Source: Peptococcaceae bacterium
GTDB taxonomy: Bacteria > Bacillota > DSM-12270 > Thermacetogeniales > Thermacetogeniaceae
Assembly: GCA_003132605.1 (NCBI GenBank)
Contig: PKYJ01000115.1
Location: forward strand, 1 to 17,007
Direction: 5' to 3'
DNA: 17,007 nt
Of the stretch, positions 11,433 to 17,007 are shown piece by piece; positions within the stretch are counted from its first letter, which is position 1, and each line of letters begins with the position of its first letter. The notes under the pieces were generated by a model, which was not told the DNA's origin, made no database searches, and saw nothing but the letters and a program-made list of their open reading frames with translations. Made by a program: the position numbers and the translations under genes.

Positions 11433-11804
11433 ATGGCAAGAATTGCCGGCGTCGATTTACCGCGTGATAAGCGGGTAGAGGTTGCTCTGACCTATATCTA
11501 CGGTATTGGGCAAACTACTGCGACCGGGGTGGTCAAGCGCACCGGGGTCAACCCGGATACCCGGGTCAAGGACCTGACCGAGGAAGAGGTAGGAAAGCTG
11601 CAGGAAGTGATCGACAAGGAGTGCAAGGTAGAAGGCGACCTGCGCCGCGAGAACACCGTGAACATCAAGCGGCTGATCGAGATCGGCTCCTACCGGGGCC
11701 TCCGTCACCGTCGCGGGCTGCCGGTGCGCGGTCAGCGCACCCGCACCAACGCCAGGACCCGCAAGGGCCCGCGCCGTACTGTGGGAGTGCGCCGCAAGAA
11801 GTAG
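11433..11804 (+). CDS. rpsM: 30S ribosomal protein S13
   Basis: S13 in the 30S head contacts the P-site tRNA and forms bridge B1 with L5. ATG 11433 lies 7 nt after GGAGG and gives 123 residues starting MARIAGVDLPRDKRVEVALTYIYGIG; ATG 11430, one codon upstream, is also possible. The helix-two-turn-helix region and the RGLRHRRGLPVRGQRTRTNARTRKGPRRTVGVRRKK basic tail are complete. Its start signal comes directly after repeat element 8. It opens the usual alpha-operon block S13-S11-S4-RpoA-L17. Confidence 0.97.
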   Translation: MARIAGVDLPRDKRVEVALTYIYGIGQTTATGVVKRTGVNPDTRVKDLTEEEVGKLQEVIDKECKVEGDLRRENTVNIKRLIEIGSYRGLRHRRGLPVRGQRTRTNARTRKGPRRTVGVRRKK

Positions 11805-11828
11805 TCATCTGTGGAAAGGAGGACCAAA

Positions 11829-12218
11829 GTGCCAAAGCGACAAACAAAGACGAAGCGCAAGGAGAGAAAAAACGTTGAGCACGGAGTCGCCCATATCCGG
11901 TCGACGTTCAACAACACGACGATCACTATCACCGATACTACGGGCAACGCCATCACTTGGGCCAGCTCCGGCATGATGGGATTCAAGGGCACTCGCAAGG
12001 GGACTCCCTTTGCTGCCCAACTGGCTGCCGAGTCTGCTGCGAAAACGGCCATGGAGCATGGCATGAAGCAGGTGGAGGCCTACGTCAAGGGGCCCGGGGG
12101 AGGCCGGGAAGCGGCCATCAGGGCACTGCAGGCAGCCGGCCTGGACGTCAGCACCATCAAGGACGTCACTCCCATTCCCCACAATGGCTGCCGTCCGCCG
12201 AAGAGACGGCGCGTTTAA
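11829..12218 (+). CDS. rpsK: 30S ribosomal protein S11
   Basis: S11 lies on the 30S platform and lines the E-site region. GTG 11829 is 6 nt after AAGGAGG and gives 129 residues (MPKRQTKTKRKERKNVEHGVAHIRSTFNNTTITITD), with the conserved GNAITWASSGMMGFKGTRKGTPFAAQLAAE core. The ending KDVTPIPHNGCRPPKRRRV contains the PHNGCRPPKRRRV signature, whose Asn-Gly is a known site of isoaspartate formation in other bacteria. The frame is open upstream to 11811 but that start has no binding site. Confidence 0.97.
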   Translation: MPKRQTKTKRKERKNVEHGVAHIRSTFNNTTITITDTTGNAITWASSGMMGFKGTRKGTPFAAQLAAESAAKTAMEHGMKQVEAYVKGPGGGREAAIRALQAAGLDVSTIKDVTPIPHNGCRPPKRRRV

Positions 12219-12246
12219 ACATTCGGGCAAGGAGGGAAAAGGATAC

Positions 12247-12873
12247 ATGGCAAGATATACAGGTGCTGTCTGCCGCCTGTGCCGCCGCGAGGGGATGAAG
12301 CTGTACCTCAAGGGAGACCGCTGCTATACTCCCAAGTGCGGTATCGACCGCCGCAACTATGCCCCGGGCGGCAAGGGTCAGTCTCGCAAGAAAGTTACCG
12401 AGTACGGCCTGCAGTTGCGTGAGAAGCAGCGGGCGCGGCGGAGCTACGGGATCCTGGAGAGACAGTTCAGACGCTACTTCGATGCCGCCGAGCGGCAGAA
12501 GGGAATCACCGGTGAAAACCTGCTGCGTCTGCTGGAACGCCGGTTGGACAACGTGGCCTACCGGGTCGGGTTTGGCGACTCCAGGGCCGAGGCGCGGCAA
12601 CTGGCAAGGCATGGACATCTTACCGTTAACGGGCGGCGCGTCAGCATTCCCTCATACCTGGTCAAGATTGGGGATATCATCGAGATCGCTCCGGGGAGCA
12701 AAGAACAGGCGCGCTTTGCCGACCTGGCTGAGACTGCGGCTCACAAGACTCTTCCTCCATGGCTGGAAGTGGACCTGGAAAAGATGCGGGTGCGGGTACT
12801 GGGTTTCCCGTCTCGGGAAGATATAGATACCCCCGTTAAAGAACACCTGATCGTGGAGCTTTACTCTCGTTAA
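12247..12873 (+). CDS. rpsD: 30S ribosomal protein S4, zinc form
   Basis: S4 nucleates 30S assembly by binding the 5' domain of 16S rRNA. ATG 12247, with GGAGG at 12231-12235, gives 208 residues. The zinc site Cys9-x2-Cys12, Cys26-x4-Cys31 (CRLCRREG, RCYTPKC) is complete. An S4 RNA-binding fold follows at about residues 95-160 (ENLLRLLERRLDNVAYRVGFGDSRAEARQLARHGHLTVNGRRV), then a LIVELYSR ending. In some Firmicutes rpsD stands alone elsewhere; here it is in the alpha operon before rpoA, as in Clostridia-type genomes and E. coli. Confidence 0.97.
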   Translation: MARYTGAVCRLCRREGMKLYLKGDRCYTPKCGIDRRNYAPGGKGQSRKKVTEYGLQLREKQRARRSYGILERQFRRYFDAAERQKGITGENLLRLLERRLDNVAYRVGFGDSRAEARQLARHGHLTVNGRRVSIPSYLVKIGDIIEIAPGSKEQARFADLAETAAHKTLPPWLEVDLEKMRVRVLGFPSREDIDTPVKEHLIVELYSR

Positions 12874-12909
12874 AGCTCTGGATAGATCATGGGGAAGGGA
12901 GGCCTTTGC

Positions 12910-13884
12910 GTGTTAGACTTTGAAAAACCTCGCATTGAACACATTAAACCCACGGATCCGGATCAGGCGGGCAAGCATGGCACCTTTATCGTGGAGCCGC
13001 TGGAACGGGGCTATGGTACTACCCTGGGCAACAGCCTGCGGCGGGTGCTGCTCTCATCCTTGGTGGGGGCGGCGGTGACCACCGTGAAGATTGAGGGAGT
13101 TCTGCACGAGTTCAGCACCATCCCTGGGGTGCGCGAAGACACCATGGATATCATGCTGAACCTCAAGGGGCTGGCCATCAGGCATTACGGCGACGAGCCC
13201 CAGATCATCAGGATAGAGGCCAAGAGTGAGCGGGATGCCAAGGGTGAGCGGGATATCAAGGCCGGCGACATCATTGCCGGCTCTGACATCGACATCCTCA
13301 ATCCGGACATGCACGTTGCCACCCTGGAGCCGGACGGGCGCCTGTTCATGGAGATGACGGTGAAAAAAGGCCGGGGCTATGTCCCGGCGGAGAAAAGCAA
13401 AGAGGGCGAGCAGGTGATCGGGCTGATTCCGGTGGATTCCATCTTCTCCCCGGTCTACAAGGTCAACTACACCGTGGAAAACACCCGGATAGGCCAGCAG
13501 ACAGACTATGACCGGCTGATCCTGGAGGTCTGGAGCAACGGCGCCATCACCCCGGAAGAGGCAGTCAGCCTGGCGGCGCGCAACCTGATCGAGCGTTTCC
13601 GGCTGTTCGTGGGCCTCACCGATAAGGTGGAGGAGGAGCCTGTGGCGCCGGACATGAAGATCGACGAGCGGTCGCGGATCCTGGATATGCCGATCGAGGA
13701 GTTGGAACTGTCGGTGCGTTCCTTCAACTGCCTGAAGAGGGCGGCCATCAACACGGTTGAGGACCTGATCCAGAAAACCGAGGAGGACATGATCAAGGTG
13801 CGCAACCTGGGCAAGAAATCCCTCGAGGAAGTGGACGCCAAGCTGTCAGAGTTGGGCCTGTCCTTGAAGAAGGCCGAAGAGTAG
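12910..13884 (+). CDS. rpoA: DNA-directed RNA polymerase subunit alpha
   Basis: Alpha dimerises to start RNA polymerase assembly, and its C-terminal domain contacts promoters and regulators. GTG 12910 is 7 nt after AAGGGAGG and gives 324 residues (MLDFEKPRIEHIKPTD); a start at 12889 has no support. The N-terminal domain shows EPLERGYGTTLGNSLRRVLLSSL and GVREDTMDIMLNLKGL. The C-terminal domain (about 260-324) has VRSFNCLKRAAINTVEDLIQKTEEDMIKVRNLGKKSLEEV. Residues 106-117 contain a tandem duplication (SERDAK, GERDIK) from a direct 18-bp repeat at 13226-13261, lengthening a loop. Confidence 0.97.
   Translation: MLDFEKPRIEHIKPTDPDQAGKHGTFIVEPLERGYGTTLGNSLRRVLLSSLVGAAVTTVKIEGVLHEFSTIPGVREDTMDIMLNLKGLAIRHYGDEPQIIRIEAKSERDAKGERDIKAGDIIAGSDIDILNPDMHVATLEPDGRLFMEMTVKKGRGYVPAEKSKEGEQVIGLIPVDSIFSPVYKVNYTVENTRIGQQTDYDRLILEVWSNGAITPEEAVSLAARNLIERFRLFVGLTDKVEEEPVAPDMKIDERSRILDMPIEELELSVRSFNCLKRAAINTVEDLIQKTEEDMIKVRNLGKKSLEEVDAKLSELGLSLKKAEE
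13226..13261 (+). repeat. 18-bp tandem duplication inside rpoA
   Basis: GTGAGCGGGATGCCAAGG at 13226-13243 is repeated at 13244-13261 as GTGAGCGGGATATCAAGG, differing at two positions. The unit is a multiple of three, so the reading frame is kept and six residues are duplicated in the alpha N-terminal domain. Confidence 0.85.
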
Positions 13885-13914
13885 CAGGAATCGCCAAAGA
13901 AGAGGTGAACTCAA

Positions 13915-14250
13915 GTGTACCGGAGGCTGGGCTTGCGGAGTGACCACCGCAAAAGCATGCTGAGAAATATTGTGACATCCCTGCTGAAAGAGGAGCGGAT
14001 CGAGACCACCGAGGACCGGGCAAAGGAACTGAGGAGAATAGCCGATCATATGATCAGTCTGGGCAAGCAGGGTGACCTGCACGCCAAGAGGCAGGTGTTG
14101 TCCTACCTGTTCGACGAGTCCGTGGTCAAGAAGTTGTTCGATGAGATCGCTCCCAAATATAGGGAGCGCAATGGCGGCTATACGCGCATCCTGAAGATAG
14201 GCTACCGCCGCGGCGACGGCGCCTCCATGGCGCTCGTGGAACTCGTGTAG
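13915..14250 (+). CDS. rplQ: 50S ribosomal protein L17
   Basis: L17 is a late-assembling protein near the tunnel exit. GTG 13915 follows AGAGGTG and gives 111 residues beginning MYRRLGLRSDHRKSMLRNIVTSLLKEERIETTEDRAKELRRIADHMI, the family signature. Related proteins start M-G-Y-R, so one residue is absent here at the N-terminus. The ending ERNGGYTRILKIGYRRGDGASMALVELV is complete. In many Firmicutes the energy-coupling factor transporter genes ecfA1-ecfA2-ecfT follow; here truA follows after 7 nt. Confidence 0.96.
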   Translation: MYRRLGLRSDHRKSMLRNIVTSLLKEERIETTEDRAKELRRIADHMISLGKQGDLHAKRQVLSYLFDESVVKKLFDEIAPKYRERNGGYTRILKIGYRRGDGASMALVELV

Positions 14251-14257
14251 GGCGAGT

Positions 14258-15085
14258 ATGGTGAAGCGCCGCCTCAAGCTGACCGTGGAGTACGACGGCG
14301 CCGGTTTCAGCGGCTTCCAGAGGCAGACCGGCACGGATTTACGCACGGTACAGGGGGTGCTGGAAACAGCCCTGAAGCAGTTGACCGGATCAGAGCACGT
14401 GATCGTGGGAGCGGGCCGTACCGACGCCGGGGTGCACGCCCTGGGACAGGTGGCGCACTTTGACACGGAGGCCGGGCTTCCAGCGGTGCGCTGGCCGGCA
14501 GCCCTCAATGGGCTGTTGCCGCCGGACGTGTCTGTCAGGGGCGCCGAAGAGGTGGATGACTCGTTCCACGCCAGGTGCTCGGCCAAGTCCAAGGAGTATT
14601 GCTACCTGATCCTGAACCGCCCGCAGCGGTCGGCGATCTGGCATCATCACTCCTACCATCTACCGCAGCGGCTTGACTTGAAACGCATGGCGCAAGGCGC
14701 CGCTTGCTTTACAGGCACTCACGACTTCAGGGCGTTCTCAGCAGCCGGCAGCAGCGCCAGGAGCACGGTGCGGCGGGTGTTCGCCAGTTCGGTCTTTGCC
14801 GGCGGACATTGGATCGGCTTCAAGGTAGTGGCCAGCGGTTTTTTGTACAAGATGGTGCGCCTGATGGCGGGTACGCTGGTGGATGTCGGACTGGGCAGGA
14901 CCGATCCCGGCCGGATCGAAGAACTGCTGGAATCGCGGGACGGGTGTGAGAAAGGCGGACCGACGCTGCCGCCCCGGGGCCTGTTTCTGGTGCGGATCAC
15001 ATACGAGGGTGAATCGGAGGCTCTGTGCGCCCCCGAATTCCCGGCACTAAATGTATTTGGAATCTCTTTTGTCAGAGTCCCATGA
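14258..15085 (+). CDS. truA: tRNA pseudouridine synthase A
   Basis: TruA converts uridines 38-40 in the anticodon arm of many tRNAs to pseudouridine. ATG 14258 gives 275 residues. The catalytic Asp56 is in GAGRTDAGVHALGQVAHF, and the Tyr and Arg/Lys contacts are found in CSAKSKEYCYLILN and the ASGFLYKMVRLMAGTLVDVG block. The protein runs about 25 residues past the usual end (after LVRITYEGE), with a hydrophobic tail APEFPALNVFGISF that I do not recognise. It lies between L17 and L13, a common place for truA, and is probably co-transcribed with both. Confidence 0.95.
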   Translation: MVKRRLKLTVEYDGAGFSGFQRQTGTDLRTVQGVLETALKQLTGSEHVIVGAGRTDAGVHALGQVAHFDTEAGLPAVRWPAALNGLLPPDVSVRGAEEVDDSFHARCSAKSKEYCYLILNRPQRSAIWHHHSYHLPQRLDLKRMAQGAACFTGTHDFRAFSAAGSSARSTVRRVFASSVFAGGHWIGFKVVASGFLYKMVRLMAGTLVDVGLGRTDPGRIEELLESRDGCEKGGPTLPPRGLFLVRITYEGESEALCAPEFPALNVFGISFVRVP

Positions 15086-15131
15086 TTGATTGAAACTTCC
15101 GTGCTCGTCTCAATACAGGGAGGTCGTAGGA

Positions 15132-15566
15132 ATGCGCACATTCATGGCCAAACCGCAGGAAAAAGACCGCAAGTGGTATCTGATAGATGCGGACGGCAAG
15201 CCGTTGGGCCGGCTGGCCAGCGAGGTGGCGGTCATCCTCCGGGGGAAGCATAAGCCGGAGTTCACGCCGCACGTTGACGTCGGCGACCATGTGGTGGTGA
15301 TCAACGCCGAAAAGGTGAAGCTCACCGGAAAAAAGCTGGAAAACAAGCTTTACATTACGCATAGCCGTTATCCGGGTGGCCTGAAGCAGATGAGCTATGC
15401 CGATCTGTTGCGCACCAAGCCGGAGCGGGCGATCGAGAAGGCTGTCTGGGGAATGGTGATGCACAACCGGCTGGGACGCCAGATTTACCGTAAGCTGCGG
15501 GTTTACCGGGGGCCGGCTCACCCTCACACCGCACAGCAGCCGGAAGTCTGGACGATGAAGAAATAG
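15132..15566 (+). CDS. rplM: 50S ribosomal protein L13
   Basis: L13 is an early 50S assembly protein. ATG 15132 follows GGGAGG (15118-15123) and gives 144 residues, MRTFMAKPQEKDRKWYLIDADGKPLGRLASEVA, with the conserved VLRGKHKPEFTPHVDVGDHVVVINAEKVKLTGKKLENKLYITHS-like core and the KAVWGMVMHNRLGRQIYRKLRVYRGPAHPHTAQQPE signature. An open frame to 15090 exists but lacks a binding site. The 46-nt gap after truA holds nothing recognisable. It is paired with rpsI, as in nearly all bacteria. Confidence 0.97.
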   Translation: MRTFMAKPQEKDRKWYLIDADGKPLGRLASEVAVILRGKHKPEFTPHVDVGDHVVVINAEKVKLTGKKLENKLYITHSRYPGGLKQMSYADLLRTKPERAIEKAVWGMVMHNRLGRQIYRKLRVYRGPAHPHTAQQPEVWTMKK

Positions 15567-15586
15567 CGGAAAGGGGGAAGGTTAAT

Positions 15587-15979
15587 TTGGCACAGGTGAT
15601 GTATCAGGGTACGGGGCGGAGAAAGACCGCCATCGCCCGGGTGCGGATCACCCCCGGCGGGGGACAGATCAACATCAACGGGCACGAGGCGGAACAATAC
15701 TTTGCCAAGCCCACACTGCTGGTGATGCTCAAGCAGCCGCTGGAAATCACCGGCACCTTGGGGCGCTTTGACGTGGTTGCCCTGGTTGAGGGTGGCGGCA
15801 TTACCGGGCAGGCAGGAGCCGTCAGGCTCGGGATTGCCCGGGCGCTGCTCAAGGTAGAGCCGGAGTTGCGGCCGTCACTGAAGAAGGCCGGGTTTTTGAC
15901 CCGCGACCCGCGGATGAAGGAGAGAAGGAAGTACGGCTTGAAGAAGGCCCGTAAGGCGCCGCAATTCTCCAAGCGCTGA
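15587..15979 (+). CDS. rpsI: 30S ribosomal protein S9
   Basis: S9 lies in the 30S head with its C-terminal tail touching the P-site tRNA. TTG 15587 with AAAGGGGGAAGG upstream gives 130 residues starting MAQVMYQGTGRRKTAIARVRITPGGG. The conserved GGGITGQAGAVRLGIARALL and the RDPRMKERRKYGLKKARKAPQFSKR ending are complete, including the terminal Ser-Lys-Arg that reaches the P site. It is the last gene before the terminator at 16092-16136 and so probably closes the ribosomal transcript. Confidence 0.97.
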   Translation: MAQVMYQGTGRRKTAIARVRITPGGGQININGHEAEQYFAKPTLLVMLKQPLEITGTLGRFDVVALVEGGGITGQAGAVRLGIARALLKVEPELRPSLKKAGFLTRDPRMKERRKYGLKKARKAPQFSKR

Positions 15980-16091
15980 GGCAAGTCAGGGGATGGTTTT
16001 CTAACTGGCTAGAATTCCACTCACTCCACCGTTCCCGACGACACTCGTAGCGGCACCGGAGGCGGGGTGGGGCCTTTATGAAGTTGGGTGT

Positions 16092-16136
16092 TCAGCAGCA
16101 GGTCCCTATTCAGGGTTGCTGCTGACTTGTTTTTTT
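16092..16136 (+). terminator. Intrinsic terminator after rpsI
   Basis: TCAGCAGCA (16092-16100) pairs over 9 bp with TGCTGCTGA (16117-16125); inside, CCC and GGG of the loop can add three more pairs. CTTG and a run of seven T (16130-16136) follow. This is a textbook rho-independent terminator 112 nt after the S9 stop, and the only one found in the window. Confidence 0.88.
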
Positions 16137-16186
16137 GAGAGCTGGGCAGGAGCATATGGGGATAATTTCGCCTTGTCCTGCATAAC

Positions 16187-16238
16187 ATTGTGATGTGAGA
16201 AGTGAGATGTTATATAACCTCACGCCTCGCACATCTCA
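16187..16238. repeat. Short paired heptamer element 9 (AGTGAGA / CCTCACG words)
   Basis: In-phase heptamers ATTGTGA, TGTGAGA, AGTGAGA (16187-16207) face CCTCACG, CCTCGCA, CATCTCA (16218-16238) across a TGTTATATAA centre. The arms are complementary (GTGAGA with CCTCAC, TGAGATG with CATCTCA). Words resemble the right arm of element 1 (CATCTCA, CGCCTCA). The element ends just before the GGGGCGGGG of cwlD. Confidence 0.6.
16188..16216 (+). promoter_or_regulatory. Possible sigma-A-type promoter for cwlD
   Basis: TTGTGA (16188-16193) and TATATA (16211-16216) are 17 nt apart, an acceptable -35/-10 pair, and the site is between the terminator and cwlD where a promoter is expected. It coincides with heptamer element 9, whose repeats could create such boxes by chance, so the call is weak. 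No sporulation-type consensus was recognised by eye. Confidence 0.3.
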
Positions 16239-16256
16239 ACGGGGCGGGGTGTACAT

Positions 16257-17007
16257 GTGCGTCAATTTATTTTTTTTCGGGTATTCAGGATCAACCAGCG
16301 CTTGATGGTGACCTGTCTGCTGTGTCTGCTGTTCGGCAGCGCCCTATACCCTTATGCAGTGGCTGCCAAAGAACGATTGACGGTGCAGGCCATGTCCTGG
16401 TCGGTGGCCGGCAAGGTGATCGTGGTCGACCCCGGCCACGGGGGGATCGATTCCGGAGCGGTGGGCCGCACCGGGATCCTGGAAAAGGACATCAATTTGG
16501 AGATAGCCAGGCGCCTGGCTGCCCTGTTCAGACAGGCCGGGGCGACCGCCATTCTCACCCGGGAGGGGGACTATGAACTGACCGACCGTGAGAATAAGCC
16601 CGGCTTCAGCAACAGGGACGAACTGCAGTCGCGTCTGGATCTGGCGGACAAGAATAACGCCAACCTCTACATCAGCATTCACCTCAACAGCTACCCCTCG
16701 CCCGACTGCGAGGGGGCCCAGGTCTTCTATCATCCCCGTTCGGTTGATAGCCACCGTCTGGCCTCACTGATCCAGCAGGAACTGATCAACCGCCTGGGCG
16801 ACAGCTACCGCTGGGCCAAAGCGGAGGACTTTTTCGTGCTCCGGGATTTGAAGCGCCCCGCCATCGTGGTGGAGGCCGGCTTCATGTCCCACCCCCGGGA
16901 AGGGGTCCTGCTCACCGAGCCTGCCTACCAGAACAAGGTTGCCTGGTGCGTCTATGCCGGGGTCGTCCAATTCTTCGCCGGGGAACCCGCTCCCAAGAGC
17001 CCCTATT
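16257..17007 (+). CDS. cwlD: N-acetylmuramoyl-L-alanine amidase, CwlD type (3' end outside window)
   Basis: CwlD acts on spore peptidoglycan, with PdaA, to make muramic-delta-lactam in the cortex. GTG 16257 with GGGGCGGGG just upstream gives 250 codons to the window edge without a stop. The N-terminus has a basic stretch and one hydrophobic segment (about residues 16-36, LMVTCLLCLLFGSALYPYAVA), a signal peptide or anchor. The Amidase_3 domain begins at KVIVVDPGHGG; the zinc ligands are His61, Glu76 and His142 (SIHLN), and the catalytic Glu206 is in VVEAGF. The ORF lies after a terminator, so it is likely a separate transcription unit. Other spore or cell-wall amidases of this family remain possible. 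Confidence 0.88.
   Translation, partial: MRQFIFFRVFRINQRLMVTCLLCLLFGSALYPYAVAAKERLTVQAMSWSVAGKVIVVDPGHGGIDSGAVGRTGILEKDINLEIARRLAALFRQAGATAILTREGDYELTDRENKPGFSNRDELQSRLDLADKNNANLYISIHLNSYPSPDCEGAQVFYHPRSVDSHRLASLIQQELINRLGDSYRWAKAEDFFVLRDLKRPAIVVEAGFMSHPREGVLLTEPAYQNKVAWCVYAGVVQFFAGEPAPKSPY

Overview
The window is the 3' part of an S10-spc-alpha ribosomal protein cluster, all on the + strand. It runs from the end of rplB (L2) through rplQ (L17), then truA, rplM and rpsI, an intrinsic terminator at 16092-16136, and a separate gene for a CwlD-type spore-cortex amidase that runs off the right edge. The organism looks like a fairly GC-rich, endospore-forming Firmicute, perhaps of the Desulfotomaculum/Pelotomaculum/Moorella type. 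Reasons: the order secY-adk-map-KOW protein-infA-rpmJ, the zinc forms of S14, S4, L36, L24 and Adk, strong GGAGG ribosome binding sites, frequent GTG/TTG starts, and cwlD. The genus is inferred, not proven.

Layout: 1-140 end of L2; 274-3161 S19, L22, S3, L16, L29, S17, L14; 3365-7724 L24, L5, S14, S8, L6, L18, S5, L30, L15; 7725-10507 SecY, Adk, Map; 10560-11272 KOW protein, IF-1, L36; 11433-14250 S13, S11, S4, RpoA, L17; 14258-15979 TruA, L13, S9; 16257-17007 CwlD. I see no rho-independent terminator before 16092, so the genes from L2 to S9 could be read as one long transcript or a few overlapping ones. They supply the large and small ribosomal subunits, the RNA polymerase alpha subunit, the protein-export channel, N-terminal Met removal, initiation factor 1 and a tRNA/rRNA-type modification enzyme.

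The unusual part lies between the genes. Many junctions are tight or overlapping, as expected. The wider ones (L2/S19, L24/L5, L5/S14, S14/S8, L6/L18, SecY/Adk, Map/KOW, L36/S13, S9/CwlD) are filled with one architecture: degenerate repeats with a strict 7-nt period. A G-rich arm (units such as TGGTTGG, TGGTTAG) follows the stop codon, and a complementary C/A-rich arm (units such as CCAACGA, CCAACGG) sits just before the next ribosome binding site. Several copies enclose a conserved GC hairpin with a CTTG loop, GTGCCCGCTTGCGGGCGC. Some junctions use other heptamer words (GGGAAGT with CATCTCA; CCGACAT; AGTGAGA with CCTCACG). The elements appear to have supplied the ribosome binding site of the KOW gene and possibly extended the C-terminus of S3. 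This repeat family is the best candidate here for something undescribed.
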